Origin: an uncultured Chlamydiae bacterium
Lineage (GTDB): Bacteria > Chlamydiota > Chlamydiia > Chlamydiales > SM23-39
DNA: 10,285 bases
NCBI GenBank assembly: GCA_903889795.1
Contig: CAISYW010000033.1
Span: 1-10,285 of the forward strand
Direction: 5' to 3'
Shown: positions 1 to 5,731 of the stretch, in pieces
Layout: each line of letters opens with the position of its first letter
Numbering within the stretch: the first letter of the stretch is position 1
Position numbers and translations under genes: made by a program
Notes under the pieces: generated by a model
The model's database searches: none
Seen by the model: the letters and a program-made list of their open reading frames with translations, nothing else
What the model was told of the DNA's origin: nothing

Positions 1-1
1 A

Positions 2-109
2 CATCTTTTGCGCTCCAATATTTCGCTCGATCTCGCTAACTTGCTGCAAGTTGGCTTCGATCTCCGCAATACATTGGAACGCAAAATCTTGTCGCCAAAA
101 ATCAAAGCT
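2..109 (-). other. Open reading-frame fragment entering from the left edge, possible gene remnant
   Basis: On the minus strand a frame is open for 36 codons from a stop at 110-112 to the window edge. It carries a charged, helix-like stretch (…CIAEIEANLQQVSEIERNIG…) with protein-like codon choice and no ATG before it. The wording resembles the long spacer helices of type I restriction specificity subunits (HsdS), but that is only an impression from a very short segment, and the flanking residues do not match the usual HsdS context. It could be the truncated end of a gene lying to the left, or chance. It ends just before the 57-bp repeat copy at 127, so it may have been cut by the same rearrangement. 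Confidence 0.2.
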
Positions 110-126
110 TCAGACCGACGGCAGTA

Positions 127-183
127 TAGCTCAGTTCGCAAGAATAAGGTCAACCTTGCCGATTACAACTTTCAGCTAGATAT
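127..183 (+). repeat. 57-bp direct repeat, left copy (stray piece of the 480-codon gene)
   Basis: This segment matches 1516-1572 at 56 of 57 bases; the one difference is G at 142 against A at 1531. The right-hand copy is codons 5-23 of the gene starting at 1505. The left copy carries the same reading frame (…VRKNKVNLADYNFQLDI…) but is followed by unrelated codons and a stop near 217, so here it is only a fragment. The copies are 1389 bp apart and bracket the 262-residue membrane protein gene and the rarA remnant. Near-identity suggests a recent duplication or an insertion with duplicated junction. Confidence 0.9.
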
Positions 184-221
184 TGAGGTGATTCTTTACA
201 CAGTTTTAAAATATTAACGCC

Positions 222-1010
222 TTAAATTTGCTGTTGTTTTCTAAAGCGAAGAATGCTTGCTAAGCTTATTTCAGCTCCGGTAGTCCTTTTGATTTCAGTT
301 TGAAGATCTCGCAATACGGTAGTACTTTTGATTTCAGTTTGAAAATCTCGCAATACGGAACGGAGGTCTGATCTTCTTTTAATTGATTCCGAAGCAGTTC
401 TTGTTATAGCGCGTCGGGTCAATTTCGTTACTAATGTTGCCATTCCCGTTTTCGTAGCTGTATATAGGGCGCCAATGTTTTGAACTGTTTCGTTGGCTCT
501 TGCCATTACTACATCTTTGCATGATAAAGCGATGCGGCTTCCCACTCTGCTCACAGAGCCATAAGATTGGCCGACGAAAGCTGTGGTTTTTTTTAAACAT
601 CTTTTTAGTCCTTCTCGGGAATAGAGATGATAGCAACTATTTCTGATGGGCCAAAGTGCGATCAGACCGGTTCCTGCGCTCAGCCAGGTATTTATTCTTG
701 CTTCGTCTGCGCATGCCTTTACCATCAGGTTCTTAAAGATCTCAAATCTTTCGGGGGTATCTATCGTCTCAGCTACTTTTGCCGCTACATCCGACATTAA
801 CGAAAGTCCCTTCAATTCATCGAGAGAGAGATTGTTCCATATTTCACTTAAATGTCCGTTTTCTAAAACCTCGAATCCAAAATACAGGGCGCTTGCGGCG
901 AATACTGCCCCGGCTACTGCCCAACAAATTCCTTTGCAGCTGTTTTGTTTGACTGGAGCGGGAGCTGCCGCATGATGAGCTCTGTGATGATGTGATACGC
1001 GTAAAGACAT
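222..1010 (-). CDS. Hypothetical membrane protein, two hydrophobic segments, C-terminal tandem repeat
   Basis: This is a 262-residue protein I do not recognise. The start is supported by AGGAGA six bases upstream of the ATG at 1010 and by a good promoter further upstream. The N terminus is basic and histidine-rich (HHHRAHH, residues 7-13). It is followed by a hydrophobic segment at about 27-49 and a weaker one at about 107-122, so an inner- or host-membrane protein is possible. Residues 123-262 are strongly basic and Ser/Thr-rich, and they contain two tandem 13-residue units (VLRDFQTEIKSTT and VLRDLQTEIKRTT, 219-244) encoded by a 39-bp DNA repeat. The gene lies between the two copies of the 57-bp repeat, in opposite orientation to its right-hand neighbours, and looks like an accessory insertion. 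Small two-segment membrane proteins with no relatives are common among chlamydial secreted and inclusion-membrane candidates, but the spacing of these segments is not the tight bilobed hairpin of classical Inc proteins. Function is unknown. Confidence 0.75.
   Translation of the reverse strand: MSLRVSHHHRAHHAAAPAPVKQNSCKGICWAVAGAVFAASALYFGFEVLENGHLSEIWNNLSLDELKGLSLMSDVAAKVAETIDTPERFEIFKNLMVKACADEARINTWLSAGTGLIALWPIRNSCYHLYSREGLKRCLKKTTAFVGQSYGSVSRVGSRIALSCKDVVMARANETVQNIGALYTATKTGMATLVTKLTRRAITRTASESIKRRSDLRSVLRDFQTEIKSTTVLRDLQTEIKRTTGAEISLASILRFRKQQQI
280..357 (-). repeat. 39-bp in-frame tandem repeat, two units
   Basis: Units 280-318 and 319-357 are identical except for two positions (C/A at 285/324 and G/A at 305/344). 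Each encodes 13 residues near the C terminus of the 262-residue protein, and 39 is a multiple of three, so unit gain or loss would keep the frame. The heptad-like VLRD-QTEIK pattern would extend an amphipathic helix. The high identity indicates a recent duplication by slippage or unequal exchange. Confidence 0.9.
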
Positions 1011-1046
1011 AATTTCTCCTAATGTTAGTATTAACTTAATGACTAT

Positions 1047-1075
1047 ATTGTAATTAAATAACCAATATATTTCAA
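1047..1075 (-). promoter_or_regulatory. Sigma70-type promoter for the 262-residue membrane protein gene
   Basis: Read on the minus strand there is a -35 box TTGAAA (1070-1075), a 17-base spacer and a -10 box TACAAT (1047-1052), each five of six to consensus. Transcription would start near 1040, leaving a leader of about 30 bases that carries the AGGAGA ribosome site before the ATG at 1010. This is the best-looking promoter in the window. Very AT-rich DNA upstream could act as an UP element. Confidence 0.65.
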
Positions 1076-1165
1076 TAAATTGTTTATTTATTAATACATT
1101 TGATGTTTTTGCAGTAATTAAATTTTATTTAATACATTTCCGGTGTTAAAAAAATAACTTTATAG
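1076..1165. other. AT-rich non-coding spacer with an 11-bp direct repeat
   Basis: This stretch has no plausible coding frame and is markedly more AT-rich than the rest of the window. TTAATACATTT occurs at 1091-1101 and again at 1129-1139, and ATTAAA/TTTAAT arms form a small inverted repeat between them at about 1116-1132. It sits just upstream of the minus-strand promoter and left of the rarA remnant, so it may be either promoter-proximal DNA or a junction relic. No function can be assigned. Confidence 0.4.
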
Positions 1166-1479
1166 CTAATTGTTCGGGCTTTTGAGTTGCGCGCGATTTG
1201 TAGTTGTTCGCGGTCTCTAAAAATCGAACCGTCCGCTCGACAAATGATCACGGAACTGGCTGCGGGAGACGGCCGGCATCTTCTCAATCTCATCGAAAAT
1301 ATCGCTCAATTGGCTTTGCCGCATGCTGGAAGGGGGCGATGAAAGAACGGGGCTACAGGGAGTGGTATATTTATGATCACGACACCCCGCAGGGTTTTTC
1401 CGGTCAAAATTATTTTCCCAAAGATATCAGCTGCGGGATCGATAACAAGCTTTACGCCAAACAAATTTATGAGCTATAG
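1166..1479 (+). pseudogene. rarA: Decayed remnant of rarA (replication-associated AAA+ ATPase)
   Basis: Two frames together recall the C-terminal half of RarA/MgsA. In the frame ending at the TGA at 1340-1342, the stretch …ARQMITELAAGDGRHLLNLIE… resembles the RarA 'AELVNGDARRALNTLE' region that follows the ATPase core. In the next frame, from the ATG at 1339, MKERGYREWYIYDHD and then GQNYFPKDI match the conserved RarA block 'MKEMGYGQEYRYAHD…VYFPPEI', and GIDNKLYAKQIYEL resembles the terminal 'RGLEGKIGEKL'. The Walker motifs are absent, and roughly 170 residues between the two blocks, judged against E. coli RarA as I recall it, are deleted with a frame change near 1330. A shorter gap lies after FPKDI. 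It is therefore a pseudogene with at least three lesions, ending 25 bases before the next gene. Whether an intact rarA exists elsewhere is unknown. The comparison is from memory. Confidence 0.75.
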
Positions 1480-1504
1480 TTTGAGTCATTAAAATGGACA
1501 TCGA

Positions 1505-2947
1505 ATGCTTGAACTTAGCTCAGTTCGCAAAAATAAGGTCAACCTTGCCGATTACAACTTTCAGCTAGATATCGACAGCCGAATTTTACTATCCGATTTT
1601 TCCCTCTTCGATCTCGATGTTATCGAAGAGATTTTGTTCAATCCTCTCAAGATTTCAGTCAAAAAATTAAGCCGCACTCTTGATTGCCAAGAAAGTAAAC
1701 TTGGGCCGATTTTACAGAAGCTCTCTAAGGTGGGACTCGTTCAAGTTCAAGACGATACATTGCTTGTCGATAAAGAGAGACGTAAATATTTCGAATTCCA
1801 AATTAGCCGTTTTGAAGAAAAATTCACGCCCAATATGGAATTTCTTCAAGGGCACTTAAAGCAAGTTCCCATTCACATCCTCCCTACCTGGTATGCGATT
1901 CCCCGCTCATCCAATAATATTTTTGAATCGATCATCGAAAAATACCTTCTGACCCCGCAAATTTATCAGCGCTATCTCATGGAGCTGAACTTTACCGACC
2001 CGACCATGAGCGGGATCATGCGAGACATTTTTTCATCGCCTGAGTTTCGAATCAGCAGTAGTGATTTGATTGCTAAATACAATTTAGCGCGAAGCGATTT
2101 CGAGCAGATCATGCTCCAGCTGGAATTTCATTTTGCCTGTTTTGTGACATATTCTCGCGAAGACGACCATTGGAACGAGTGGGTTACTCCGATTCATGAA
2201 TGGCGTGAATATTTACTCTTCTTGCAAACGACCGAAACGCCTGTCCTTCAAGCGACTGAATCCATATGCCGCCATCGGGAAAATGACTTTGCTTTCGTTG
2301 AAGATATAGGCACTCTGCTTAGCTTAGCAAAAAAGAAGCCCTTTTCCATTGATCGCCAGCAAAATAACGGATCCATACCCATTTCGACAATTCGTCTTTT
2401 AGCCCCCCATTGCCATATTTTAATCGATACTCCAGAAAAGATCGCGTTTGCAGAGAACTACTTAAGCAGAGTGATTGACAAGCTCATACTGATCAAGCTA
2501 GCCGAGCCGGTCAATGGTCGATTATCTCCTTTCGATTCCGCAGATGAGTGGCTGGAAATGAATCCGGAAAACCGCGCTTTGCATCTCTATCGCCATTCTT
2601 TGAATCGACTAATCAACAACACAGTGGCTCCGAACTTGTGTACAGAGAGAAATTTGCGCGAAGCTGAAAAATCAATTAAACGAGTTTTACACGGCGGCTG
2701 GGTTCTTTTTGACGATTTTATCCGCGGTGCGGTCGTCTCGTTTAACGAAGGTTCTACTGTCGTGCTTAAGAAAAACGGCAAACACTGGAAATATGTATTA
2801 CCTCAATATAACGATGACGAAAAAAACCTCATCAAAGCAGCTATTTTCGATTCTCTGTTTGAATGCGGCATCGTTGCTACCGGTACGATAAACGGCCAAG
2901 ATTGCTTGGCTGTCACCGCTTTTGGTCAATATTTCTTAGAAGAATAG
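1505..2947 (+). CDS. Hypothetical winged-helix protein upstream of smpB
   Basis: This is a 480-residue soluble protein I cannot name. Residues about 37-88 read as a winged helix: a recognition-helix pair (KKLSRTL, then ESKLGPILQKLSKVGLV) followed by a beta wing (VQVQDDTLLVD). Residues about 150-222 may hold a second such unit. The C-terminal 90 residues (GGWVLFDDF…, then LFECGIVATG…LAVTAFGQYFL) resemble the helicase-associated winged-helix domain found beside XPB/Ssl2-type helicases, with its 'LGLV-L…RLT-LGR' ending. No helicase motifs are present, so a DNA- or protein-binding role is inferred only. The ATG at 1505 has only a weak GGA upstream, and no convincing promoter is visible. The gene may formerly have been read from rarA, whose remnant ends 25 bases before it. 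smpB follows after 14 bases, suggesting co-transcription. Codons 5-23 are duplicated at 127-183. Confidence 0.8.
   Translation: MLELSSVRKNKVNLADYNFQLDIDSRILLSDFSLFDLDVIEEILFNPLKISVKKLSRTLDCQESKLGPILQKLSKVGLVQVQDDTLLVDKERRKYFEFQISRFEEKFTPNMEFLQGHLKQVPIHILPTWYAIPRSSNNIFESIIEKYLLTPQIYQRYLMELNFTDPTMSGIMRDIFSSPEFRISSSDLIAKYNLARSDFEQIMLQLEFHFACFVTYSREDDHWNEWVTPIHEWREYLLFLQTTETPVLQATESICRHRENDFAFVEDIGTLLSLAKKKPFSIDRQQNNGSIPISTIRLLAPHCHILIDTPEKIAFAENYLSRVIDKLILIKLAEPVNGRLSPFDSADEWLEMNPENRALHLYRHSLNRLINNTVAPNLCTERNLREAEKSIKRVLHGGWVLFDDFIRGAVVSFNEGSTVVLKKNGKHWKYVLPQYNDDEKNLIKAAIFDSLFECGIVATGTINGQDCLAVTAFGQYFLEE
1516..1572 (+). repeat. 57-bp direct repeat, right copy (inside the 480-codon gene)
   Basis: This is the partner of 127-183. 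Here the sequence is in its native context, because the reading frame continues for another 458 codons. Similarity stops sharply at both ends: upstream bases differ left of the shared TAGCTC, and downstream the copies part after AGATAT. That makes the left copy the displaced one. Confidence 0.9.
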
Positions 2948-2961
2948 GGCTAAGAAAACAG

Positions 2962-3408
2962 ATGGCTGATTTGGTTTCCAACCGTCGCGCCTTCCACGAT
3001 TACGAAATTCTCGAAACGTTCGAAGCCGGAATTATTTTGCTCGGCACGGAAATCAAGTCTCTGCGCAACCATGGCGGATCCTTACAAGATTCCTATGTCG
3101 ATATTAGAAAAAACGAATTGTGGCTGATCAATTCCAGCATTGCCCCATATTCATTCGGCAACATCAACAATCACCCCGAACGGCGTGAACGTAAGCTTCT
3201 CATGCATCATCGCGAGATCGAATATTTAGATAGGCTCCTGCAAGAAAAAGGGCTGACGCTCATCCCTCTTTCTATCTATTTCAACAAAAAAGGGATCGCC
3301 AAAGTTAAAATTGCCTCAGCAAAAGGCAAAAAAACCTACGACAAGCGTGCCGCGATTAAAAAAAGAGAGGACACCCGCGCAATGGAACGCGCATTGCGCC
3401 ATGAATAA
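2962..3408 (+). CDS. smpB: SsrA-binding protein SmpB
   Basis: SmpB binds tmRNA and takes it to the A site of stalled ribosomes, so that the nascent chain is tagged for degradation and the ribosome is released. The 148-residue product has the expected length. Hallmarks are VSNRRAFHDYEI near the start, EAGIILLGTEIKSLR at 21-35, NHPERRERKLL at 70-80, GLTLIPLSIYF at 97-107 and a basic tail KGKKTYDKRAAIKKRE at 121-136, which reaches into the ribosomal decoding centre. The frame is open farther upstream to 2863, but that part overlaps the preceding gene and has no SmpB character. The ATG at 2962 lies 14 bases after that gene's stop, which fits an operon. The ribosome site is weak, so translation may be coupled. 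The tmRNA gene itself is not in the window. Confidence 0.97.
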   Translation: MADLVSNRRAFHDYEILETFEAGIILLGTEIKSLRNHGGSLQDSYVDIRKNELWLINSSIAPYSFGNINNHPERRERKLLMHHREIEYLDRLLQEKGLTLIPLSIYFNKKGIAKVKIASAKGKKTYDKRAAIKKREDTRAMERALRHE

Positions 3409-3411
3409 AAG

Positions 3412-3441
3412 TTGACAGTCACCCCTGCCCTCTTCTATCTT
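3412..3441 (+). promoter_or_regulatory. Likely promoter for dnaN-recF
   Basis: A perfect -35 box TTGACA (3412-3417) begins three bases after the smpB stop. With an 18-base spacer it is followed by TATCTT (3436-3441), four of six to a -10 consensus. Transcription would start near 3448, giving a short leader. This suggests dnaN-recF has its own promoter in addition to any readthrough from smpB. Confidence 0.5.
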
Positions 3442-3457
3442 TTTCTTTAATACGCAT

Positions 3458-3463
3458 GAGGAG
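3458..3463 (+). promoter_or_regulatory. Strong ribosome binding site for dnaN
   Basis: GAGGAG lies eight bases before the ATG at 3472. It fixes that start, which also gives the expected beta-clamp N terminus. Confidence 0.8.
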
Positions 3464-3471
3464 TTTTCTAC

Positions 3472-4608
3472 ATGGACGTTGTTATTGCTAAAAATGATCT
3501 TGTCAATCTGATTGGAAAAATCCAAAACGTCGTGCCAACGAAACCATCAGTTCCGATTATCGCCAACATTTTAATCGAGGCTATGGACGATCAGATAGTT
3601 GTAAGCAGCACTGACTTAACCGTTAGCATGCGATGTTATATGAATGCCACTGTGATTGAAGAGGGTTCGATCGCTCTTCCGGCCCGTCGATTTTTTCAAC
3701 TCGTACGCGAATTGACCTCCCCTCAAATTAAGATCTCCACCCATCTCAATGAAATTGCGGAAATCACAACCGGATCATCTGTCTTCAAAATCAATGGAAT
3801 GAATAAAGCGGAATTTCCTACCTTGCCCGACATGAAAGGCTCGCCCGAAGTCACATTCATGAGTTCCAATTTACGTGAAATGCTCTCCAAAACCGCTTTT
3901 GCCGCAGCTCGCGAAGATAGCCGCTACATGCTCAACGGCGTTCAGCTGCAAATCAGCGGACAAAGGGCCTCCTTTATTTGCACAGATGGAATGCGTCTGG
4001 CCAAAGTCACCTCTCCGGTCATCGTTGATCCAGACGTCCGCGGCTCCTACGTTATTCCGCTAAAAGCCGTCGAAGAGATGATCAAAATGCTCGAAAATGA
4101 TGAGGCAAAGGCCGTTGTGAGCCTTTCTGCGGACAAAATTTCTTTGGAGTGCGGCCAGCTATTGCTGATCACCAAGCTCTTTTCCGGTCAGTTTCCTGAT
4201 GTCGAACAAGTTATCCCGACGAAACTGGCTCATCAGTTTGCAATTCATCGCGAAGAACTGATGGCCTTGCTTCGCCAGGTAGCTCTCTTTTCATCGGGTA
4301 GCAACTCCGTCCGTTTCACATTTGAGACAGGCCAGCTTCATCTCGCCGCCATGAGCAGCGAAATTGGTGAAGGACGTGTCAGTATGCCGGTAGATTTTTC
4401 AGGGCCGCGCTTAGAAATCGCATTCAACCCTTTTCTGCTTATCGACATTTTACGCCACTGCAAAGACGAAACGGTTCGCATTGGATTGAACGATGCTCAC
4501 AACCCGGGCCTTTTCACAGACTCCACTCAAGCGCAGTTCATATTGATGCCCATGCGGCTGAGTGAAACCACTGCGAGTCCGCCTGAGCTGAGTGCTTCGG
4601 CGACATGA
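3472..4608 (+). CDS. dnaN: DNA polymerase III beta subunit (sliding clamp)
   Basis: DnaN forms the ring-shaped homodimer that tethers DNA polymerase III and repair enzymes to DNA. The 378-residue product shows the three successive clamp folds. Recognisable landmarks are VVPTKPSVPIIANILIEA and STDLTVSMRC in the first, FPTLPD and SRYMLNGVQL and TDGMRLAKV around the second, and EIAFNPFLLIDILRH with FILMPMRL in the third. The sequence closely resembles chlamydial DnaN as I remember it. The conserved family end is MPMRL (359-363), which in E. coli closes the partner-binding pocket. Here 15 further residues (SETTASPPELSASAT) follow, more than the short tail I recall in C. trachomatis. The stop codon overlaps the recF start (ATGA), so the two are co-translated. 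A promoter and a strong ribosome site lie upstream. Confidence 0.97.
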   Translation: MDVVIAKNDLVNLIGKIQNVVPTKPSVPIIANILIEAMDDQIVVSSTDLTVSMRCYMNATVIEEGSIALPARRFFQLVRELTSPQIKISTHLNEIAEITTGSSVFKINGMNKAEFPTLPDMKGSPEVTFMSSNLREMLSKTAFAAAREDSRYMLNGVQLQISGQRASFICTDGMRLAKVTSPVIVDPDVRGSYVIPLKAVEEMIKMLENDEAKAVVSLSADKISLECGQLLLITKLFSGQFPDVEQVIPTKLAHQFAIHREELMALLRQVALFSSGSNSVRFTFETGQLHLAAMSSEIGEGRVSMPVDFSGPRLEIAFNPFLLIDILRHCKDETVRIGLNDAHNPGLFTDSTQAQFILMPMRLSETTASPPELSASAT

Positions 4609-5669
4609 GACTGCAGCATCTCTACTTGCGCAATTTTCGCAATTTTGAAGAGGCAAGTCTCTCATTTGGTCCTAAAATTAATTTGTTTTGCGGCAATAAC
4701 GCTCAGGGAAAGACCAATCTTCTCGAAGCGATCTCCCTGATCAGCACAGGGCGCTCTTTTAGAACACAGCATCTAGCCGAGCTGATTCGTGAAGGAGCCG
4801 CGTTTTTTTTTATAGAAGCGCAGATTGTGCGCGACCAGGTCGTTCAAATCGTACGACTCACCTTCGATGGACAAGTTAAAAAGGTCGAGTGTAATCGATC
4901 GACCTATCCCTCTTTTCAGTCCCTATTAGGCCTTCTTCCATCCATTCTCTTTGCTCCGACCGATATCGATCTCATTATGGGATCTCCGGCCGTAAGACGA
5001 CGTTTTCTCAATCTTCACCTAGCTCAAAGCGACCCGCTCTATTTCCATCACCTTCTCCGATTTTGGCGCGCTGTTAAGCAACGCAACACGCTATTGCGCG
5101 CATTTTCTTCTGATGGAATCGATTGCTGGGAACATGAAATGGCCGCATCGGCTGCATTTCTCTTTGAAAAGAGAACGGAGCTTCTTGAAGAACTGAATGA
5201 AGGGCTCAAAACGAGCTGCAAGGAATTATCCGGAGAACAAACGGAAGCCCAATTTTCCCCTTCCCAGCCGGTTCACCAACCGATAATCGACTCCTATCTT
5301 GCGCAGCTTCAAAAGAATCGAACGCGCGAAAAGCAGTTTGGCCTTACTCTCACAGGACCCCACAGAGATGATTTTACATTGTTAATCGATCAAAAACCGG
5401 CTCGTCTCTATGCGAGCGACGGTCAAAAACGCACCGCCATCGCTGCCTTACGTCTTTCGGAATGGCAGCGATTGCAAAAACAGATCGAGGCTTGTCCCCT
5501 GTTCGGGATTGATGATCTCGAGGTTCATCTCGATCAGGAACGTCAGAATCTATTCCGACAATCAGTGCAAAAACTGGGGCAAGTATTCATCACCACGCCG
5601 CAAACCGCCCCCGCCTGGCCTGAAGCAAAACTTCACAGTGTGAGTGCCGGCACAGCATCTCCTCTTTAG
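4605..5669 (+). CDS. recF: DNA replication and repair protein RecF
   Basis: RecF is an SMC-like ABC ATPase that, with RecO and RecR, directs RecA loading at single-strand gaps. The 354-residue product has the usual length. It shows LYLRNFRNF at the start, Walker A GNNAQGKTN at 30-38, LFAPTDIDLIMGSPAVRRRFLN at about 115-136 (split here: LFAPTDIDLI and GSPAVRRRF), the RecF hallmark GPHRDDF at 251-257, the ABC signature SDGQKR at 271-276 and Walker B ending IDD at 302-304. The following D-loop is LEVHLD where most RecF proteins have a form close to 'xxSELD', a mild oddity. The ATG overlaps the dnaN stop by four bases, so translation is probably coupled. The gene ends 62 bases before the convergent gene on the minus strand, with a hairpin between. 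Confidence 0.96.
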   Translation: MRLQHLYLRNFRNFEEASLSFGPKINLFCGNNAQGKTNLLEAISLISTGRSFRTQHLAELIREGAAFFFIEAQIVRDQVVQIVRLTFDGQVKKVECNRSTYPSFQSLLGLLPSILFAPTDIDLIMGSPAVRRRFLNLHLAQSDPLYFHHLLRFWRAVKQRNTLLRAFSSDGIDCWEHEMAASAAFLFEKRTELLEELNEGLKTSCKELSGEQTEAQFSPSQPVHQPIIDSYLAQLQKNRTREKQFGLTLTGPHRDDFTLLIDQKPARLYASDGQKRTAIAALRLSEWQRLQKQIEACPLFGIDDLEVHLDQERQNLFRQSVQKLGQVFITTPQTAPAWPEAKLHSVSAGTASPL

Positions 5670-5694
5670 AAGACCCTGGGAAACTCGCTTTCGT

Positions 5695-5723
5695 GATGGA
5701 TTTTTTTGTGAAACAAAACCATC
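5695..5723. terminator. Hairpin between convergent genes, possible bidirectional terminator
   Basis: GATGG and CCATC arms enclose T-rich and A-rich stretches (TTTTTTT against AAACAAAA) that continue the pairing with two mismatches around a GTG loop. It lies between the recF stop and the end of the minus-strand gene. The stem is mostly A-T and no clear U-tract follows on either strand, so it is not a textbook terminator; its position is the main argument. Confidence 0.35.
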
Positions 5724-5731
5724 TTGAAGCG

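Noticed and set aside
127..145. TAGCTCAGTTCG resembles a tRNA D arm
   Set aside because: No acceptor, anticodon or T arm can be paired around either copy, and the right copy is coding.
8..217. Plus-strand 69-codon frame with a TTG start
   Set aside because: It is a chimera of unrelated sequence with the displaced 57-bp repeat copy. It has no ribosome site, and the only protein-like part belongs to the gene at 1505.
646..975. Plus-strand 109-codon frame opposite the membrane protein gene
   Set aside because: It is antisense to a gene with a clear promoter and ribosome site, and its hydrophobic composition mirrors the opposite strand.
1..1500. Transposon or insertion sequence in the left region
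   Set aside because: No transposase, terminal inverted repeats or short target duplication could be found; only the 57-bp direct repeat supports a rearrangement.
2863..2961. Upstream extension of SmpB by 33 residues
   Set aside because: It overlaps the preceding gene and has no SmpB-like sequence; the ATG at 2962 gives the standard N terminus and length.
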